Notes: generated from the letters alone by a model not told the origin. Positions 25,098-34,743 are shown, counted from the stretch's first letter. The stretch is DNA of 64,000 nt from Emcibacter sp048269205 (GCF_048269205.1 NZ_JBLXJC010000002.1:682001-746000), one strand, 5' to 3'. A program made the numbers and translations.

Positions 25098-26092
25098 CGC
25101 ATGACCTCCCGGGTTTTATAAATGATATGCAGGAACAGGGGCGCCCCGATCAGGGAGGTCACGACCCCGAGCTGAAGCTGGTGACTGCCGAAAGGCACCC
25201 GGGTGATCATATCCGCAAGCAACAGGAGGATTGCCCCGCCAAGAGCACTTGGCAGCAGAAGTCTGCCCGGGGCATAGCCCACAAATGGACGCAGGAAGTG
25301 AGGGATAACAAGCCCGACAAAGCCGACCGTACCACAGACAGCTACAACCGCCCCGACGCTGACGGCAGCTCCCAGAATGATCCTCAGCCGCAGGAATTTC
25401 ATGTTGATGCCCAATGTCGTGGCGGTCTCCTCGCCAAGACTGGTGGCGTCAAGCCCACGGCCGGTGCCGATCAGAAGAAGCCAGCCAGCCAGCACAAAGG
25501 GCAGCGTCAGCACCAGGTCTTCCGATGTGCGATTCTGCAGCGACCCCATCAGCCACATGACCATGTCCTGAAGGGCCAGCGGATTGGGAGCGAAATTCAT
25601 GACCAGAGCCATGAGTGCCGCCGCCAGCGAACTAAGGCCGATACCGGCTAGAATCAGGGTCATGATGCTGGCGTCCCGGGCGGCCAGATAGAGCAGAATA
25701 CTTGTTGCGACAAGTCCTCCGGCCATGGCCAGGAGCTGCACCGCCATAAGGAAGATTGAAACCAGTCCAAAGGAAATGGCAATCACCGCGCCGAGACCGG
25801 CAGAGGCCGACACCCCGATCACCCCGGGATCGGCCAATGGATTGCGTAACAGCCCCTGCAAGGCGGCCCCGGAAATCCCGAGCGTCGCCCCGGCCAGAAT
25901 TCCGATCGCCACCCGGGGCAATCTCAATTCCCGAATAATAATGGTGATATTTTCATCACCGGTCCCGAAAAGACCTGAAAAAACCCGGGAAAGGGAAAGA
26001 TCAACCGGACCGATCATCAAACCGGCAACAGCACAAGAAACAAGCCCCAGAATCAGTAATGGAATCAGCAGAACAGGGGCTCGCTCACTCAT
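25094..26092 (-). CDS. FecCD-family ABC transporter permease
   Basis: 332 residues with about ten membrane segments. Seen: GLFGTGDENITIIIRELRLP shortened here to its RELRLPR signature, ATLGISGAALQGLLRNPLADPGVIG, LAAALMALVMNF, and the C-terminal VGFVGLVIPHFLRPFVG cytoplasmic coupling loop; all are typical of FecCD/BtuC permeases. Acts as a homodimer with the ATPase at 24312. First gene of the two-gene operon, divergent from the TonB siderophore receptor across a region with Fur-box-like sequences, which suggests iron uptake. Confidence 0.9.
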   Translation of the reverse strand: MSERAPVLLIPLLILGLVSCAVAGLMIGPVDLSLSRVFSGLFGTGDENITIIIRELRLPRVAIGILAGATLGISGAALQGLLRNPLADPGVIGVSASAGLGAVIAISFGLVSIFLMAVQLLAMAGGLVATSILLYLAARDASIMTLILAGIGLSSLAAALMALVMNFAPNPLALQDMVMWLMGSLQNRTSEDLVLTLPFVLAGWLLLIGTGRGLDATSLGEETATTLGINMKFLRLRIILGAAVSVGAVVAVCGTVGFVGLVIPHFLRPFVGYAPGRLLLPSALGGAILLLLADMITRVPFGSHQLQLGVVTSLIGAPLFLHIIYKTREVMR

Positions 26093-26144
26093 ATCCTGCG
26101 TCCCTGAATCTCATATATTGAAAGGGGCATTTTTCCTCCGGATG

Positions 26145-26310
26145 CGAATCTCATTGATAAAACACCTTGAAAGTCTTAGCCAATTTGCCCGCCCTGGACA
26201 ATTGAAAACCGCACTTCAGCAGCCCGCAGACCCGGACAGGACAGAGTTAAACATATTCTTTTATTAACAATTATTATTATTTTTATTGATTGTGAGAATT
26301 ATTTGCAATA
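26145..26310. promoter_or_regulatory. Fur-box-like sites between permease and siderophore receptor
   Basis: TTGTGAGAATTATTTGCAA (26290-26308) matches the alphaproteobacterial Fur pattern TGAGAATNATTTGCA and precedes the receptor gene. A weaker GCGAATCTCATTGA at 26144-26157 could serve the permease operon. The AT-rich stretch around 26255-26290 may hold the -10 elements. Confidence 0.45.
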
Positions 26311-26382
26311 AAGGTGAAGGCATCATCAAACGGTACTTTAAAGAGCCAAGTAAACAACCCATACAGGTTTTAAGAGGAAAAA

Positions 26383-28521
26383 ATGAAAAACAGCAGTTTC
26401 AGGGCGGCCACCGGAAAAGCAGCATTACTGCTTTCCACCTCCCTTCTTTTTACGGGAACGCCTTCCATAGCCGAAGAATCTTACACGGCCGACAACAGTG
26501 ATATCGAAGAAATTACCGTCGAAGGCTATCAGAGCCGCCTGGAAGGCAGTACGGCGACCAAAGGAAATACACCGCTGATTGAGACCCCTCAATCCATCAG
26601 CATCATCACCTCTGATCTCCTGGAATTGCAGGGCAGCGAATCCCTGAACCACGCCCTGCGCTATACCTCGGGCATCACCCCGGAATCCCGCGGCGGTGTT
26701 GTCTCCCGCTATGACATGTTCACCATTCGCGGTTTTACCACCTTCCGCAACTACCAGGACGGCCTGCAGCTGATGTATAACGGCTGGTATGCCTCCCCTC
26801 AGATCGATACCCTGACCGTCGAACGGGTGGAAATCCTCAAGGGCCCGGCTTCCGTTCTTTACGGAAATGCCTCACCGGGCGGGCTGATCAACATCATCAG
26901 CAAAACCCCGAAAACGGAAGCTGCCTATGAAGTAGGCGCTCGTGTAGGTACCGACAGCCTGATCGAGGGGGCTCTGGATTTCACCGGCGCCCTGACCAAT
27001 GACGAAAGCCTGTCCGGCCGGATCATTGCCCTTGGCCGCAAACGGGACGGCCAGGCCATTACCACCAAGGAAGAACGCTACGTCATCGCGCCGTCACTGA
27101 CGTGGAAACCGGGTGAAGATACCACGATCACTTTGCTTGGCCGATGGCAGAACGATCCGACCTCCGGAGCATACGGCGCGGCACCTGCGCTTGGTTCTGT
27201 CTTTGACAACCCGCTCGGCAACCTGGAGCCGGATTTCTATGACGGGGATGAACAGTTTGAGGAGTTCGATCGGGAACAGTTCTTCTTAGGTTATCTGGCC
27301 GAGCATAACTTAAATGACAGCTGGACCCTGCGCCAGAACCTGCGTTATGGTGAGACCGATGTGAGCTACAAAAGTGTTTATTCCGGTGGTCTGGCGCCCG
27401 ACAACCGCACGCTCTACCGCGCCTCCATCTATTCCGAGGAGACGCTCGACAGCTTTGTGGTTGATACACAGGTCCTGGGCCAGTTTACCGCCGGCGCTGT
27501 CGAACACAATTTCATCACCGGCCTCGACTATCAGAACCTGGATTCAACGGCCGATGTCGGCTATGGCTCAGCCCCGACGCTGGATATCTTTAATCCGGAC
27601 AACAATCAGGGCATTGGTCCTGTTCCGCAATATTATGACCTGCATATCACCGGCGACCAGATCGGCATCTATATGCAGGACCAGATAAAAATTGATCGTC
27701 TGGTGGTCCTTCTTAGTGGACGTTATGACTGGTTCAACCAAACCAACAATGCGATCAATTTTGGCCAGGAAACCAAACAGGACCATGATCACTTCAGTGG
27801 CCGGGCCGGTATTCTCTACCACTTTGACAATGGTTTCGCCCCCTATGTCAGCTATTCCGAATCCTTTGAACCGCTCAGCGGACAGAATTTTGCCGGCGAA
27901 CCCTTCAAACCCACCACCGGACAACAGATTGAAGTGGGTGTGAAATATCAGTCCCCGGATGACAAGATTTTTGCCGCACTGAGCCTGTTCGACCTGAAAA
28001 AACAGAATGTTTCCACTTCAGATCCCGATCATCCCGGTTTCAGCATCCAGACTGGCGAAGTCCAGTCACAAGGCATCGAATTTGAAGCTCGCACATTGTT
28101 CGCTGACAGCTTCGAGGTCAATGTGAATTATACCTATCTGGATAATGATTATACCAAGGACAATAGCGACCTGGTGGGTAATACACCGGTCCAGATCGCA
28201 GATCACACCGCCAATGTCTGGCTGAGCTATACGCTGCCGGAAGGAAGCCTGGAAGGCCTCCGTCTTGCCGGTGGCGTCCGTTATGTGGGAGAAACCTTTA
28301 TTGACGCCGCCAACAGCGACAAGGTCCCTTCCTACACCCTGGTGGATGCTTCGCTGCAATATGACCTTGGACAATCGATTTCCTCGCTGGACGGTATTCT
28401 CGTCACCCTGAGCGGCACAAATATCTTCGACAAGCGCCATGTCTCCGGATGTTACAACGCCGGCTGGTGCTGGTTCGGGGCCGAGCGATCCATCGAACTT
28501 GGCATCAAGGCCAGATGGTAA
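26383..28521 (+). CDS. TonB-dependent siderophore receptor
   Basis: 712 residues, outer membrane. Signal peptide with cleavage near PSIAEES, TonB box region IEEITVEGY, plug domain (TPQSISIITSDLLELQG, LNHALRYTSGITPES, GFTTFRNYQDG, VERVEILKGPASVLYGNASPGGLIN split here), then a 22-strand barrel ending in aromatic-terminated GIKARW. The SxxQSISIIT and LRYTSGI features are those of ferric-siderophore receptors (FhuA/FpvA family). Followed by a small membrane protein and a PepSY protein, a known iron-uptake arrangement. A Fur-like site lies about 75 bp upstream. Confidence 0.92.
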   Translation: MKNSSFRAATGKAALLLSTSLLFTGTPSIAEESYTADNSDIEEITVEGYQSRLEGSTATKGNTPLIETPQSISIITSDLLELQGSESLNHALRYTSGITPESRGGVVSRYDMFTIRGFTTFRNYQDGLQLMYNGWYASPQIDTLTVERVEILKGPASVLYGNASPGGLINIISKTPKTEAAYEVGARVGTDSLIEGALDFTGALTNDESLSGRIIALGRKRDGQAITTKEERYVIAPSLTWKPGEDTTITLLGRWQNDPTSGAYGAAPALGSVFDNPLGNLEPDFYDGDEQFEEFDREQFFLGYLAEHNLNDSWTLRQNLRYGETDVSYKSVYSGGLAPDNRTLYRASIYSEETLDSFVVDTQVLGQFTAGAVEHNFITGLDYQNLDSTADVGYGSAPTLDIFNPDNNQGIGPVPQYYDLHITGDQIGIYMQDQIKIDRLVVLLSGRYDWFNQTNNAINFGQETKQDHDHFSGRAGILYHFDNGFAPYVSYSESFEPLSGQNFAGEPFKPTTGQQIEVGVKYQSPDDKIFAALSLFDLKKQNVSTSDPDHPGFSIQTGEVQSQGIEFEARTLFADSFEVNVNYTYLDNDYTKDNSDLVGNTPVQIADHTANVWLSYTLPEGSLEGLRLAGGVRYVGETFIDAANSDKVPSYTLVDASLQYDLGQSISSLDGILVTLSGTNIFDKRHVSGCYNAGWCWFGAERSIELGIKARW

Positions 28522-28546
28522 CTGCAATCACACATAAGGGAAAATC

Positions 28547-29146
28547 ATGACTTTCTTATCACCGGTCATGGCAGCCATAGCGACCGCCCTCACAGGGGGC
28601 GGTCTTCTGCTTATCTATTCATCCTGGAAACGTAAATCCGGCAACAAGGGATACCTGATGCCAGCAGGCTGGGGCGCGATCCTTGTTTCCGTCTGGCCCT
28701 GGGCCCTGGCGGGCGGAACTGCCCGTGGACAGGTCCTGGGACTTGCTGTCCTGACCCTGTTTGCCCTCGCCCTTATTGCCCTGACCACAAACTGGAAGAC
28801 AGTGCGTAAAGAGCGCCGCCAGACGGCACAAAAAGACCAGAGCGGGACTTCCCCGACAGAGGACGAAGGCAGAAGTTCGAAATGGCGCCAGGTCTTCCGC
28901 TTTCTTCTTGCCGGCCCCTTCTCCCTGATTGCTGCAACCGCCTTTGGACTGGCGGTGCTGGCCGTGGGAAAAGGCAATCTGCCGGAAGGCGACGAAGCCA
29001 TATCCAACTATATTGTATTTCTGGCCTTTGCGGTTCCGGTGCTCTGGTCGTTCCTCATGGTCTGGGCTTTGATGGATCAGCGCCTGAACCGGATACTGGC
29101 CGGCCTGCTGGTAATCACGGGCCTTGGCGCCATCGTGATCCATTAG
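28547..29146 (+). CDS. small multi-pass membrane protein of siderophore locus
   Basis: 199 residues, about five hydrophobic helices: near 5-25, 37-52, 64-80, 118-137 and 150-195. A charged, Gln/Lys-rich linker (KERRQTAQKDQ) lies between helices 3 and 4. No family is recognised with confidence; position between a siderophore receptor and a PepSY protein is the place usually held by DUF3325/DUF3649-like helper proteins. Good RBS (AAGGGAAAATC). Likely part of the iron operon; function unknown. Confidence 0.75.
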   Translation: MTFLSPVMAAIATALTGGGLLLIYSSWKRKSGNKGYLMPAGWGAILVSVWPWALAGGTARGQVLGLAVLTLFALALIALTTNWKTVRKERRQTAQKDQSGTSPTEDEGRSSKWRQVFRFLLAGPFSLIAATAFGLAVLAVGKGNLPEGDEAISNYIVFLAFAVPVLWSFLMVWALMDQRLNRILAGLLVITGLGAIVIH

Positions 29147-29186
29147 GGCAGAAAACCATCACCAAAGGGTATTCAGGGGTATATCA

Positions 29187-30704
29187 ATGAACAAAAAATC
29201 ACCAAATTTACTGACACCGGATTTCGTCAAAAAATCCCTGTCCGCGCATCTCCTGCTGGGCCTGATTGCCAGCGGGCTTCTATATGTGGTTAGTGTAAGC
29301 GGCACACTGGCCGTGCTCTATCCCGATCTGGAAAGATGGGAACAGCCCAATATTCAGGAATTTACCGATTATGAACCCGCCGTCCTTGACCAGGCGGTTC
29401 GGACCCTGCTCGGTAAAATAGCCGAGGAGAAAAACTCGACCATCCAGGCCGATCACATGCATGTTGTTCCCCCCACGCAAAGCTTTCCCAGAGTTTCCGT
29501 TTCCGCAGACCTTGGGGACGGCGAGGATATTGAATGGTATGCTAACCAGTCCGGCGACCTGCAGGAACCCGTGGCCCATGACTGGACCCACTTTCTTCTC
29601 AACCTGCATATTTACCTGAACCTTCCCGGCGTATTCGGCCTCACCCTCGTGGGCCTTCTCGGGGTCATGATGGGCAGCCTGATCATCACGGGTTTTCTGG
29701 CGCACCCGCGTATTTTCCGGGATGCGTTTCGCCTGAAATGGTCGGGATCAAGCCAGATCAGGGAGGCTGACCTGCATAACCGGCTCAGTGTCTGGGGGTC
29801 GCCTTTCCATATTATCTTTGCGGTTACAGGCGCTTACTTCGGGCTGGCTTCACTTCTGCTTTATGCCACTACGGCACTGCTCTATGACGGTGATCAGAAA
29901 GCCCTGACTAACCCGCTTTTTGTTGACTATGAGATTGAGAATAAAACACCGGCGGAGATCGGCTCCCTGGGCGCCGTATGGAACACCCTGACAGCGGCAT
30001 CACCAGATGCCATCCCCTATTTTGTCAACTTTGACCATCCCGGAACCGAAGGCCAGATGTTCAGCATCTATGCCAAGTTCAACGACCGCCTGATCTATGG
30101 TGAACGCTTTGACTTCAATGGCCAGGGCAGTTTGATCGGCACGCAGGGACTTTCCGACGGACCGGTCGGCAAACAGATTTTTGCTTCCGTCTATCCCTTG
30201 CATTTCGGTTCGTTCGGCGGCCTGCCGGTTCGCCTTACATATGTTCTTCTGGGTCTGGCGCTTTGCGTAGTCTGTGCCGGCGGCATGAAAATCTGGCTGA
30301 TCAAAAAACGGCAAAAAGGTCAAGCCGTCCCGTTGGTGGAACGGCTCTGGACCGCAACTGTCTGGGGTACTCCGGCATTGCTTGCCCTGACGGCCCTGCT
30401 GTCACTCTGGACCTCCCTGCCCCTGGTCGCCCTGTTCTGGGGCGGGGCCATATTGCTACTGATCGGCTCAATGGTTTGGGGGGATGCCGAAAAATGGAGA
30501 ACAGGTCTGCTATACGCATGTTTCCTGTTACTTCTGGCCACACTGGCCTCACATCTCGTGCTGTTCGGGGCCGATGCTTTCGGGCCTGCGGCTCTTACCG
30601 TGAACAGCCTGATTATTATATCCTTCATCTGCCTGGGCCTTATGCTTGTGAAAAAGACGCGGTTCAGACAGATGGAAAATGTCAGTTCGGTGGGACAAGG
30701 TTAA
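29187..30704 (+). CDS. PepSY-associated membrane protein (putative ferric-siderophore reductase)
   Basis: 505 residues. Seen: first helix LLLGLIASGLLYVVSVSGTL, a periplasmic PepSY-like part, then LHIYLNLPGVFGLTLVG, DLHNRLSVWGSPFHIIFAV (conserved histidines probably binding haem) and four to five more helices at the C-terminus after LYVVCAGGMK-like segment 350-370. FoxB/PiuB-type proteins of this family reduce ferric siderophores at the inner membrane. Third gene of the operon, 40 bp after the small membrane protein. Its stop codon overlaps the end of the CheY remnant on the other strand. Confidence 0.88.
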   Translation: MNKKSPNLLTPDFVKKSLSAHLLLGLIASGLLYVVSVSGTLAVLYPDLERWEQPNIQEFTDYEPAVLDQAVRTLLGKIAEEKNSTIQADHMHVVPPTQSFPRVSVSADLGDGEDIEWYANQSGDLQEPVAHDWTHFLLNLHIYLNLPGVFGLTLVGLLGVMMGSLIITGFLAHPRIFRDAFRLKWSGSSQIREADLHNRLSVWGSPFHIIFAVTGAYFGLASLLLYATTALLYDGDQKALTNPLFVDYEIENKTPAEIGSLGAVWNTLTAASPDAIPYFVNFDHPGTEGQMFSIYAKFNDRLIYGERFDFNGQGSLIGTQGLSDGPVGKQIFASVYPLHFGSFGGLPVRLTYVLLGLALCVVCAGGMKIWLIKKRQKGQAVPLVERLWTATVWGTPALLALTALLSLWTSLPLVALFWGGAILLLIGSMVWGDAEKWRTGLLYACFLLLLATLASHLVLFGADAFGPAALTVNSLIIISFICLGLMLVKKTRFRQMENVSSVGQG

Positions 30705-30995
30705 AACATTTCAATGCCGTCATCGTCCTCATCGTCGGTGCCGGCGCTTTCCTGTGCCACAACTTCCACAACAGGTTTCAGGCCCAGCAATTCCTGGAAC
30801 CTGTCCTTGACTTCCTGAAGCGGGAAATTATCCACCAGCCGGCGGGTCCGGCTTGCCTACCCGGCTGTTGGAGGCTTTCCCCGGATTCCGTTGTCAGAAT
30901 GATGATCCGCGTAGACCGGTAAGAAGGATTCTCCCGGACATTTTTGATCAGCTCGATACTGTTTATGCCCGGCATGTTGATATCGGTGATAATTA
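30701..30995 (-). pseudogene. CheY-like response-regulator remnant, 5' truncated and frameshifted
   Basis: The minus strand encodes VVIITDINMPGINSIELIKN and RIIILTTESGE, clear CheY receiver motifs with the phospho-Asp, but the N-terminal third with the acidic pocket is missing: the frame runs into the end of the hydroxyacid dehydrogenase gene. After GPAGW the frame breaks; the alternative frame continues LVDNFPLQEVKDRFQELLGL and an acidic tail DDEDDDGIEMF before TAA. Thus both a deletion and a frameshift. No start codon or RBS fits a shorter working gene. Marks a recombination edge. Confidence 0.75.
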
Positions 30996-32138
30996 CGACG
31001 ATACAAGAAGGTCGGAGGAAATCTGCTCCACTCCGGTTACACCGGTCAGCGCCATGGCTGTTCGCATTTCCGCCTTGATCAGTTCCAGCATTCCGGAAAT
31101 ACCCGTCTCCCCCTCTGCCGCCAGGGCCCAGGCCCAGGCCCGCCCAAGGAGAACGCCTCTCGCCCCCAGCGCCAGCATTTTCAACACATCCGATCCGGAC
31201 CGGAGGCCCCCATCCACCAGAACAGGCAACCGGTCCCCCACCGCATCGACAACAGCGGGCAGAGCCGACACGGCGGAGGCTGCCCCGTCCAGCTGACGCC
31301 CGCCGTGATTGGACACAATGATGCCGTCCACCCCGATGCCGGCGGCAATGGCAGCATCTTCGGGATCAAGAATGCCCTTCAGAACAAGAGGCCCGGACCA
31401 TCTCTGACGGATATATTCTATGTCTTTCCAGACAATGGTCGGATCAAAGTTCCCCCCGACCCAGCCAAAGAAGTCTTCCATGCCGGCTTTACCGTCCATA
31501 AAGGGCGCAATATTGCCAAAGGCATGCGGCCGTCCCAGCAGGCCCACATCCAGGCTCCAGGCCGGTTTGCCGAGCGCCTGCAGGATGCGCCGTCCGTGCC
31601 CCTGAAGGCCCGGAACACCGGAGAGGCCGGATCTGTAGTCCCGGTAGCGTATGCCGGACACAGGCATATCCACAGTCACCATCAGTGCAGGACATTTCTC
31701 CTCCATGGCCCGGTCCAGAAGCGCCTCCATCACGGCCCTGTCCCGCGTGATATAGAGCTGAAACCACGGTGGTGTCTCCACCCCCTTCGCCACTTCCTCC
31801 AGCGAACAGGTGGAAACGGTGGACAGACAGAAAGGCACCCCCGCTGCGGCGGCAGCACGTGCTGCCTGTACTTCACCGCGGCAGGCTGTCATGCCGGCCA
31901 TACCCACGGGACCCAAAATAATCGGTGCCGCCAGCTGCTGCCCGAACAGAGTTGTCGACAGGTCAATCCCGGAGACGTCTTTCAGCACCCTTTGCCGCAA
32001 AACAAGAGACCTGAGGTCTTCCCTGTTGCGCTCCAGCGTTATTTCCTCTGACGCGCCGCCGTCAATATAGTTGAACAGGAACGCAGGAAGGCGCTTTTTG
32101 GCGCGTGCGCGGCAGTCCGTTACCGAATAAATTTTCAT
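30993..32138 (-). CDS. FMN-dependent 2-hydroxyacid dehydrogenase (LldD/MdlB type)
   Basis: 381 residues, glycolate-oxidase fold. Seen: AFLFNYIDGGASEE, PIILGPVGMAGM, PWFQLYITRDR, VTVDMPVSGIR, the lysine of LVLKGILDPEDA, and the catalytic IVSNHGGRQLDG. A long loop 4 (residues about 177-220) matches the membrane-binding form (L-lactate or (S)-mandelate dehydrogenase). Because the next gene upstream encodes a benzoylformate decarboxylase, mandelate or a hydroxylated mandelate is the more likely substrate. RBS AGGAG 8 nt before ATG. Electrons would go to quinone. Confidence 0.87.
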   Translation of the reverse strand: MKIYSVTDCRARAKKRLPAFLFNYIDGGASEEITLERNREDLRSLVLRQRVLKDVSGIDLSTTLFGQQLAAPIILGPVGMAGMTACRGEVQAARAAAAAGVPFCLSTVSTCSLEEVAKGVETPPWFQLYITRDRAVMEALLDRAMEEKCPALMVTVDMPVSGIRYRDYRSGLSGVPGLQGHGRRILQALGKPAWSLDVGLLGRPHAFGNIAPFMDGKAGMEDFFGWVGGNFDPTIVWKDIEYIRQRWSGPLVLKGILDPEDAAIAAGIGVDGIIVSNHGGRQLDGAASAVSALPAVVDAVGDRLPVLVDGGLRSGSDVLKMLALGARGVLLGRAWAWALAAEGETGISGMLELIKAEMRTAMALTGVTGVEQISSDLLVSS

Positions 32139-32160
32139 CCCTTTTGCTCCTGAAACACCC

Positions 32161-33741
32161 TTATTCCTCTATGTGAACATCAACCAGGGTCGGTCCGGTC
32201 GCCCTGAAAGATCCCGTCAGAGCCTCACCCAGGTCTTCCGGCCTGTCCACCCGCACGGCGTTTATTCCCTGCCCTTCGGCAAGGGCGCAGAAGTCAATAC
32301 CGGGCAACCGGGTTCCGACAACTTCCTGCAAACCGAATTGCGGCCCGAAGTTTTCCAGCGCCTGATAGCTGCCGTTATTGACAATGATAAAACTGATCGG
32401 CAGGCCAAGCTGCGCGGCCGACCACAGCCCCTGAATGGCATAAAGGCTTGAGCCGTCACCAAGAATACAAATTACCTTTTCACCCGGACGGCCCAGCGCC
32501 ACACCCACCGCGGCAGGCAGTCCGTGACCAAGCCCGCCACTGGCGCAGGTATAGAACCCATCGCGATCCAGGATCGGCAATCGGGCCTGCATTACCGGAC
32601 GGCTGGACGGCGCCTCTTCCACAATGATACTGCCTTCGGGCCTGAGGTCCGCCAGTGACTGAAACAGAAACCCATCCGTCAGGCGGTCACCTGTTTCCCA
32701 GGAAGGCAACTGACGCAGGGACGGTGCAGGGCGGGTAACGTCCGGTTCCACCCCCTCCAAAAGGGCCCTGAGACCGGCCTTGAGACCGGTTCGGATGGCT
32801 GTACCCACTGGAGAAAGTGCCGCCTGGGCCGGATCGCAGGTCAACTGACAGAGCGTGGCTCCTTCCGGAATATGAGGACCGCGTCCCTCCACATGATAGG
32901 GAAAGACCGGTGCCCCCAATACCAGAATCAGGTCATGCCCGGACAGGCGCTTTACGATCTCGTCCCGCATGGCCGGCAGGAAGCCGGCAAACAGGTCATG
33001 GCCCTCGGGAAAGCTGTTGCGTGACGACATGGGGCTTGCCCAGACCTGCGCATTATGCCGTTCCGCCAGACTGATCACCTCGTCCCAGGCGTCATCCCGG
33101 GCCAGTTCGGCCCCGACCACGAAAACCGGGTTTTTGCTTCCGGCAAGCGCCCTGGCGGTTTCCGCCAGCATTCCCCTGTCGCCTTCGATAGACTGGCTCA
33201 CCTGGCGCAGCTCCATGGGGTCGCACGGCCTGTCCCAGTCGTCCACAGGCACCGAGACAAAGACTGGGCCGCAGGGCGGCTGCAGAGCCGTATAAAAGGC
33301 GCGGGCGACGGCGGCCGGCACATCCTCGGCCCGGGCCGGCTCGCAACTCCATTTCACATAGGGTTTGGGGAACTCCGTGGCCTCGGCGGCAAACAGAAAG
33401 GGCTCGTAGGGCAGGATCGAGCGGGCCTGCTGTCCGGCGATCACCACCAGCGGCGTCTGGTTTTTCCAGGCGGTAAACAGATTACCCAGTGCATGGCCGA
33501 CCCCTGCCGCTGAATGAAGATTGATCACGGCCGGACGGCGTCTGGCCTGGGCATAACCGTCGGCCATACCCGTGACGACAGATTCCTGAAGCCCCAGAAC
33601 ATAGTCGAAATCATCAGGGAAATTGCGGAACATGGGAAGTTCCGTCGAACCGGGGTTACCGAATATCCGGTCCACACCCATATGACGGAACAGGCGATAA
33701 ACCTCTTCCCGTACCGTTGATTTTGATGAAGCACCCGGCAT
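32161..33741 (-). CDS. mdlC: benzoylformate decarboxylase (ThDP enzyme)
   Basis: 526 residues, same length as MdlC of Pseudomonas putida (528). Catalytic residues of that enzyme as recalled are present in context: Ser26-type GNPGSTELP, Glu47-type LQESVVTGMADG, His70-type NLHSAAGVGHALG and His281-type GAPVFPYHVEG. ThDP/Mg motif GDGSSLYAIQG ... NNGSYQAL. Converts aryl glyoxylate to aryl aldehyde. It precedes the hydroxyacid dehydrogenase by 22 bp, giving mandelate to benzaldehyde-type conversion; the aldehyde dehydrogenase needed next is not adjacent. Substituted (vanillyl) mandelate is possible. Confidence 0.88.
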   Translation of the reverse strand: MPGASSKSTVREEVYRLFRHMGVDRIFGNPGSTELPMFRNFPDDFDYVLGLQESVVTGMADGYAQARRRPAVINLHSAAGVGHALGNLFTAWKNQTPLVVIAGQQARSILPYEPFLFAAEATEFPKPYVKWSCEPARAEDVPAAVARAFYTALQPPCGPVFVSVPVDDWDRPCDPMELRQVSQSIEGDRGMLAETARALAGSKNPVFVVGAELARDDAWDEVISLAERHNAQVWASPMSSRNSFPEGHDLFAGFLPAMRDEIVKRLSGHDLILVLGAPVFPYHVEGRGPHIPEGATLCQLTCDPAQAALSPVGTAIRTGLKAGLRALLEGVEPDVTRPAPSLRQLPSWETGDRLTDGFLFQSLADLRPEGSIIVEEAPSSRPVMQARLPILDRDGFYTCASGGLGHGLPAAVGVALGRPGEKVICILGDGSSLYAIQGLWSAAQLGLPISFIIVNNGSYQALENFGPQFGLQEVVGTRLPGIDFCALAEGQGINAVRVDRPEDLGEALTGSFRATGPTLVDVHIEE

Positions 33742-33859
33742 TATGCTCTCCCTTTATCCCTGTCTTCTCTCCCTTGTCCCAGCAAGGTAACAGGGTTACA
33801 AAATAACGGCTATACAAAATAACTGTCTGTACGAAAGAAGGAGAAGGATACGCCCGGCG

Positions 33860-34558
33860 TCAGGCTTTGTCCCCGATGGCAAGCGAGATCGTGCCGAGGC
33901 CTTCGATTTTTCCTTCCAGCCGGTCGCCGGGGAGGACCGGCCCCACGCCCTCCGGCGTCCCTGCAAAGATCGCATCCCCCGGTCCCAGATGATAATAACG
34001 GGACAGGAAAGATATCAATTCCGCGGGACCGTTCAGCATGTCGGAAAGATCACCGGACTGTTTTATCTCGCCATTCAGGCGCAGCTCAATCTGTCCCTCG
34101 GAAAGATGGCCGCAGTCACTGACAGGGATCACCTCGGAAATGACGGCCGCATTTTCAAAATCCTTGCCCAGACTCCAGGGCCGTCCCTTGTCGCGGCATT
34201 GCTTCTGCAGGTCCCGCCGGGTCATGTCCAGCCCGCAGGCATAGCCGTAAACCGCCTCCAGCGCCTGTTCGGAAGTCACCTGGAAGGCCTCCGACCCCAG
34301 CATGATCACCATCTCCATTTCATAATGCAGGTTTTCCGTCCCCGGGGCATAGGCCACCTCGCTGCCTGATGCTGCGAAGGCCTGAGCGGATTTGGTGAAA
34401 AAGAACGGGTTCTCTTTATCAGCCGTAAAACCCATTTCCCGGGCATGGGCGGAATAATTCTGCCCGACGCAGAAAATCCGCCTCAGGGGATAGCGCTTGT
34501 CACTGCCCCTGACGGGAAGGCTTGCGACAGGGGGAGGTGTAAAAAGATAGTCTGACAT
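33860..34558 (-). CDS. fumarylacetoacetate hydrolase family protein (fumarylpyruvate hydrolase-like)
   Basis: 232 residues from ATG 34558; the open frame extends to 34735 but the first 59 residues do not fit the family. Seen: RIFCVGQNYSAHAREMG, FFTKSAQAF, metal ligands in LHYEMEMVIMLG and YACGLDMTRRDLQ, GKDFENAAV, and IFAGTPEGVGPVLPGD. Length and motifs suit the small FAH proteins such as fumarylpyruvate hydrolase of the gentisate route or acylpyruvases. No gentisate dioxygenase is in the window. It follows the MFE2-type SDR by 185 bp and might be transcribed with it. Confidence 0.85.
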   Translation of the reverse strand: MSDYLFTPPPVASLPVRGSDKRYPLRRIFCVGQNYSAHAREMGFTADKENPFFFTKSAQAFAASGSEVAYAPGTENLHYEMEMVIMLGSEAFQVTSEQALEAVYGYACGLDMTRRDLQKQCRDKGRPWSLGKDFENAAVISEVIPVSDCGHLSEGQIELRLNGEIKQSGDLSDMLNGPAELISFLSRYYHLGPGDAIFAGTPEGVGPVLPGDRLEGKIEGLGTISLAIGDKA

Positions 34559-34743
34559 ATGCTGCAAGGCCCAACGTGGTTTATATGTGAATTTCCAGGG
34601 GCCAGTATGAAACGGGGAACCGCTACAGGCAAGGCAGACATGAACAAAAAATGATCGAAAAATGTCCCAGGAGTATCTTGGAAAGAACCTCGACGGGATA
34701 TGCCTGTCGAGGTCCTCACCATTCCCCCAAAGCACTTTTCTTC

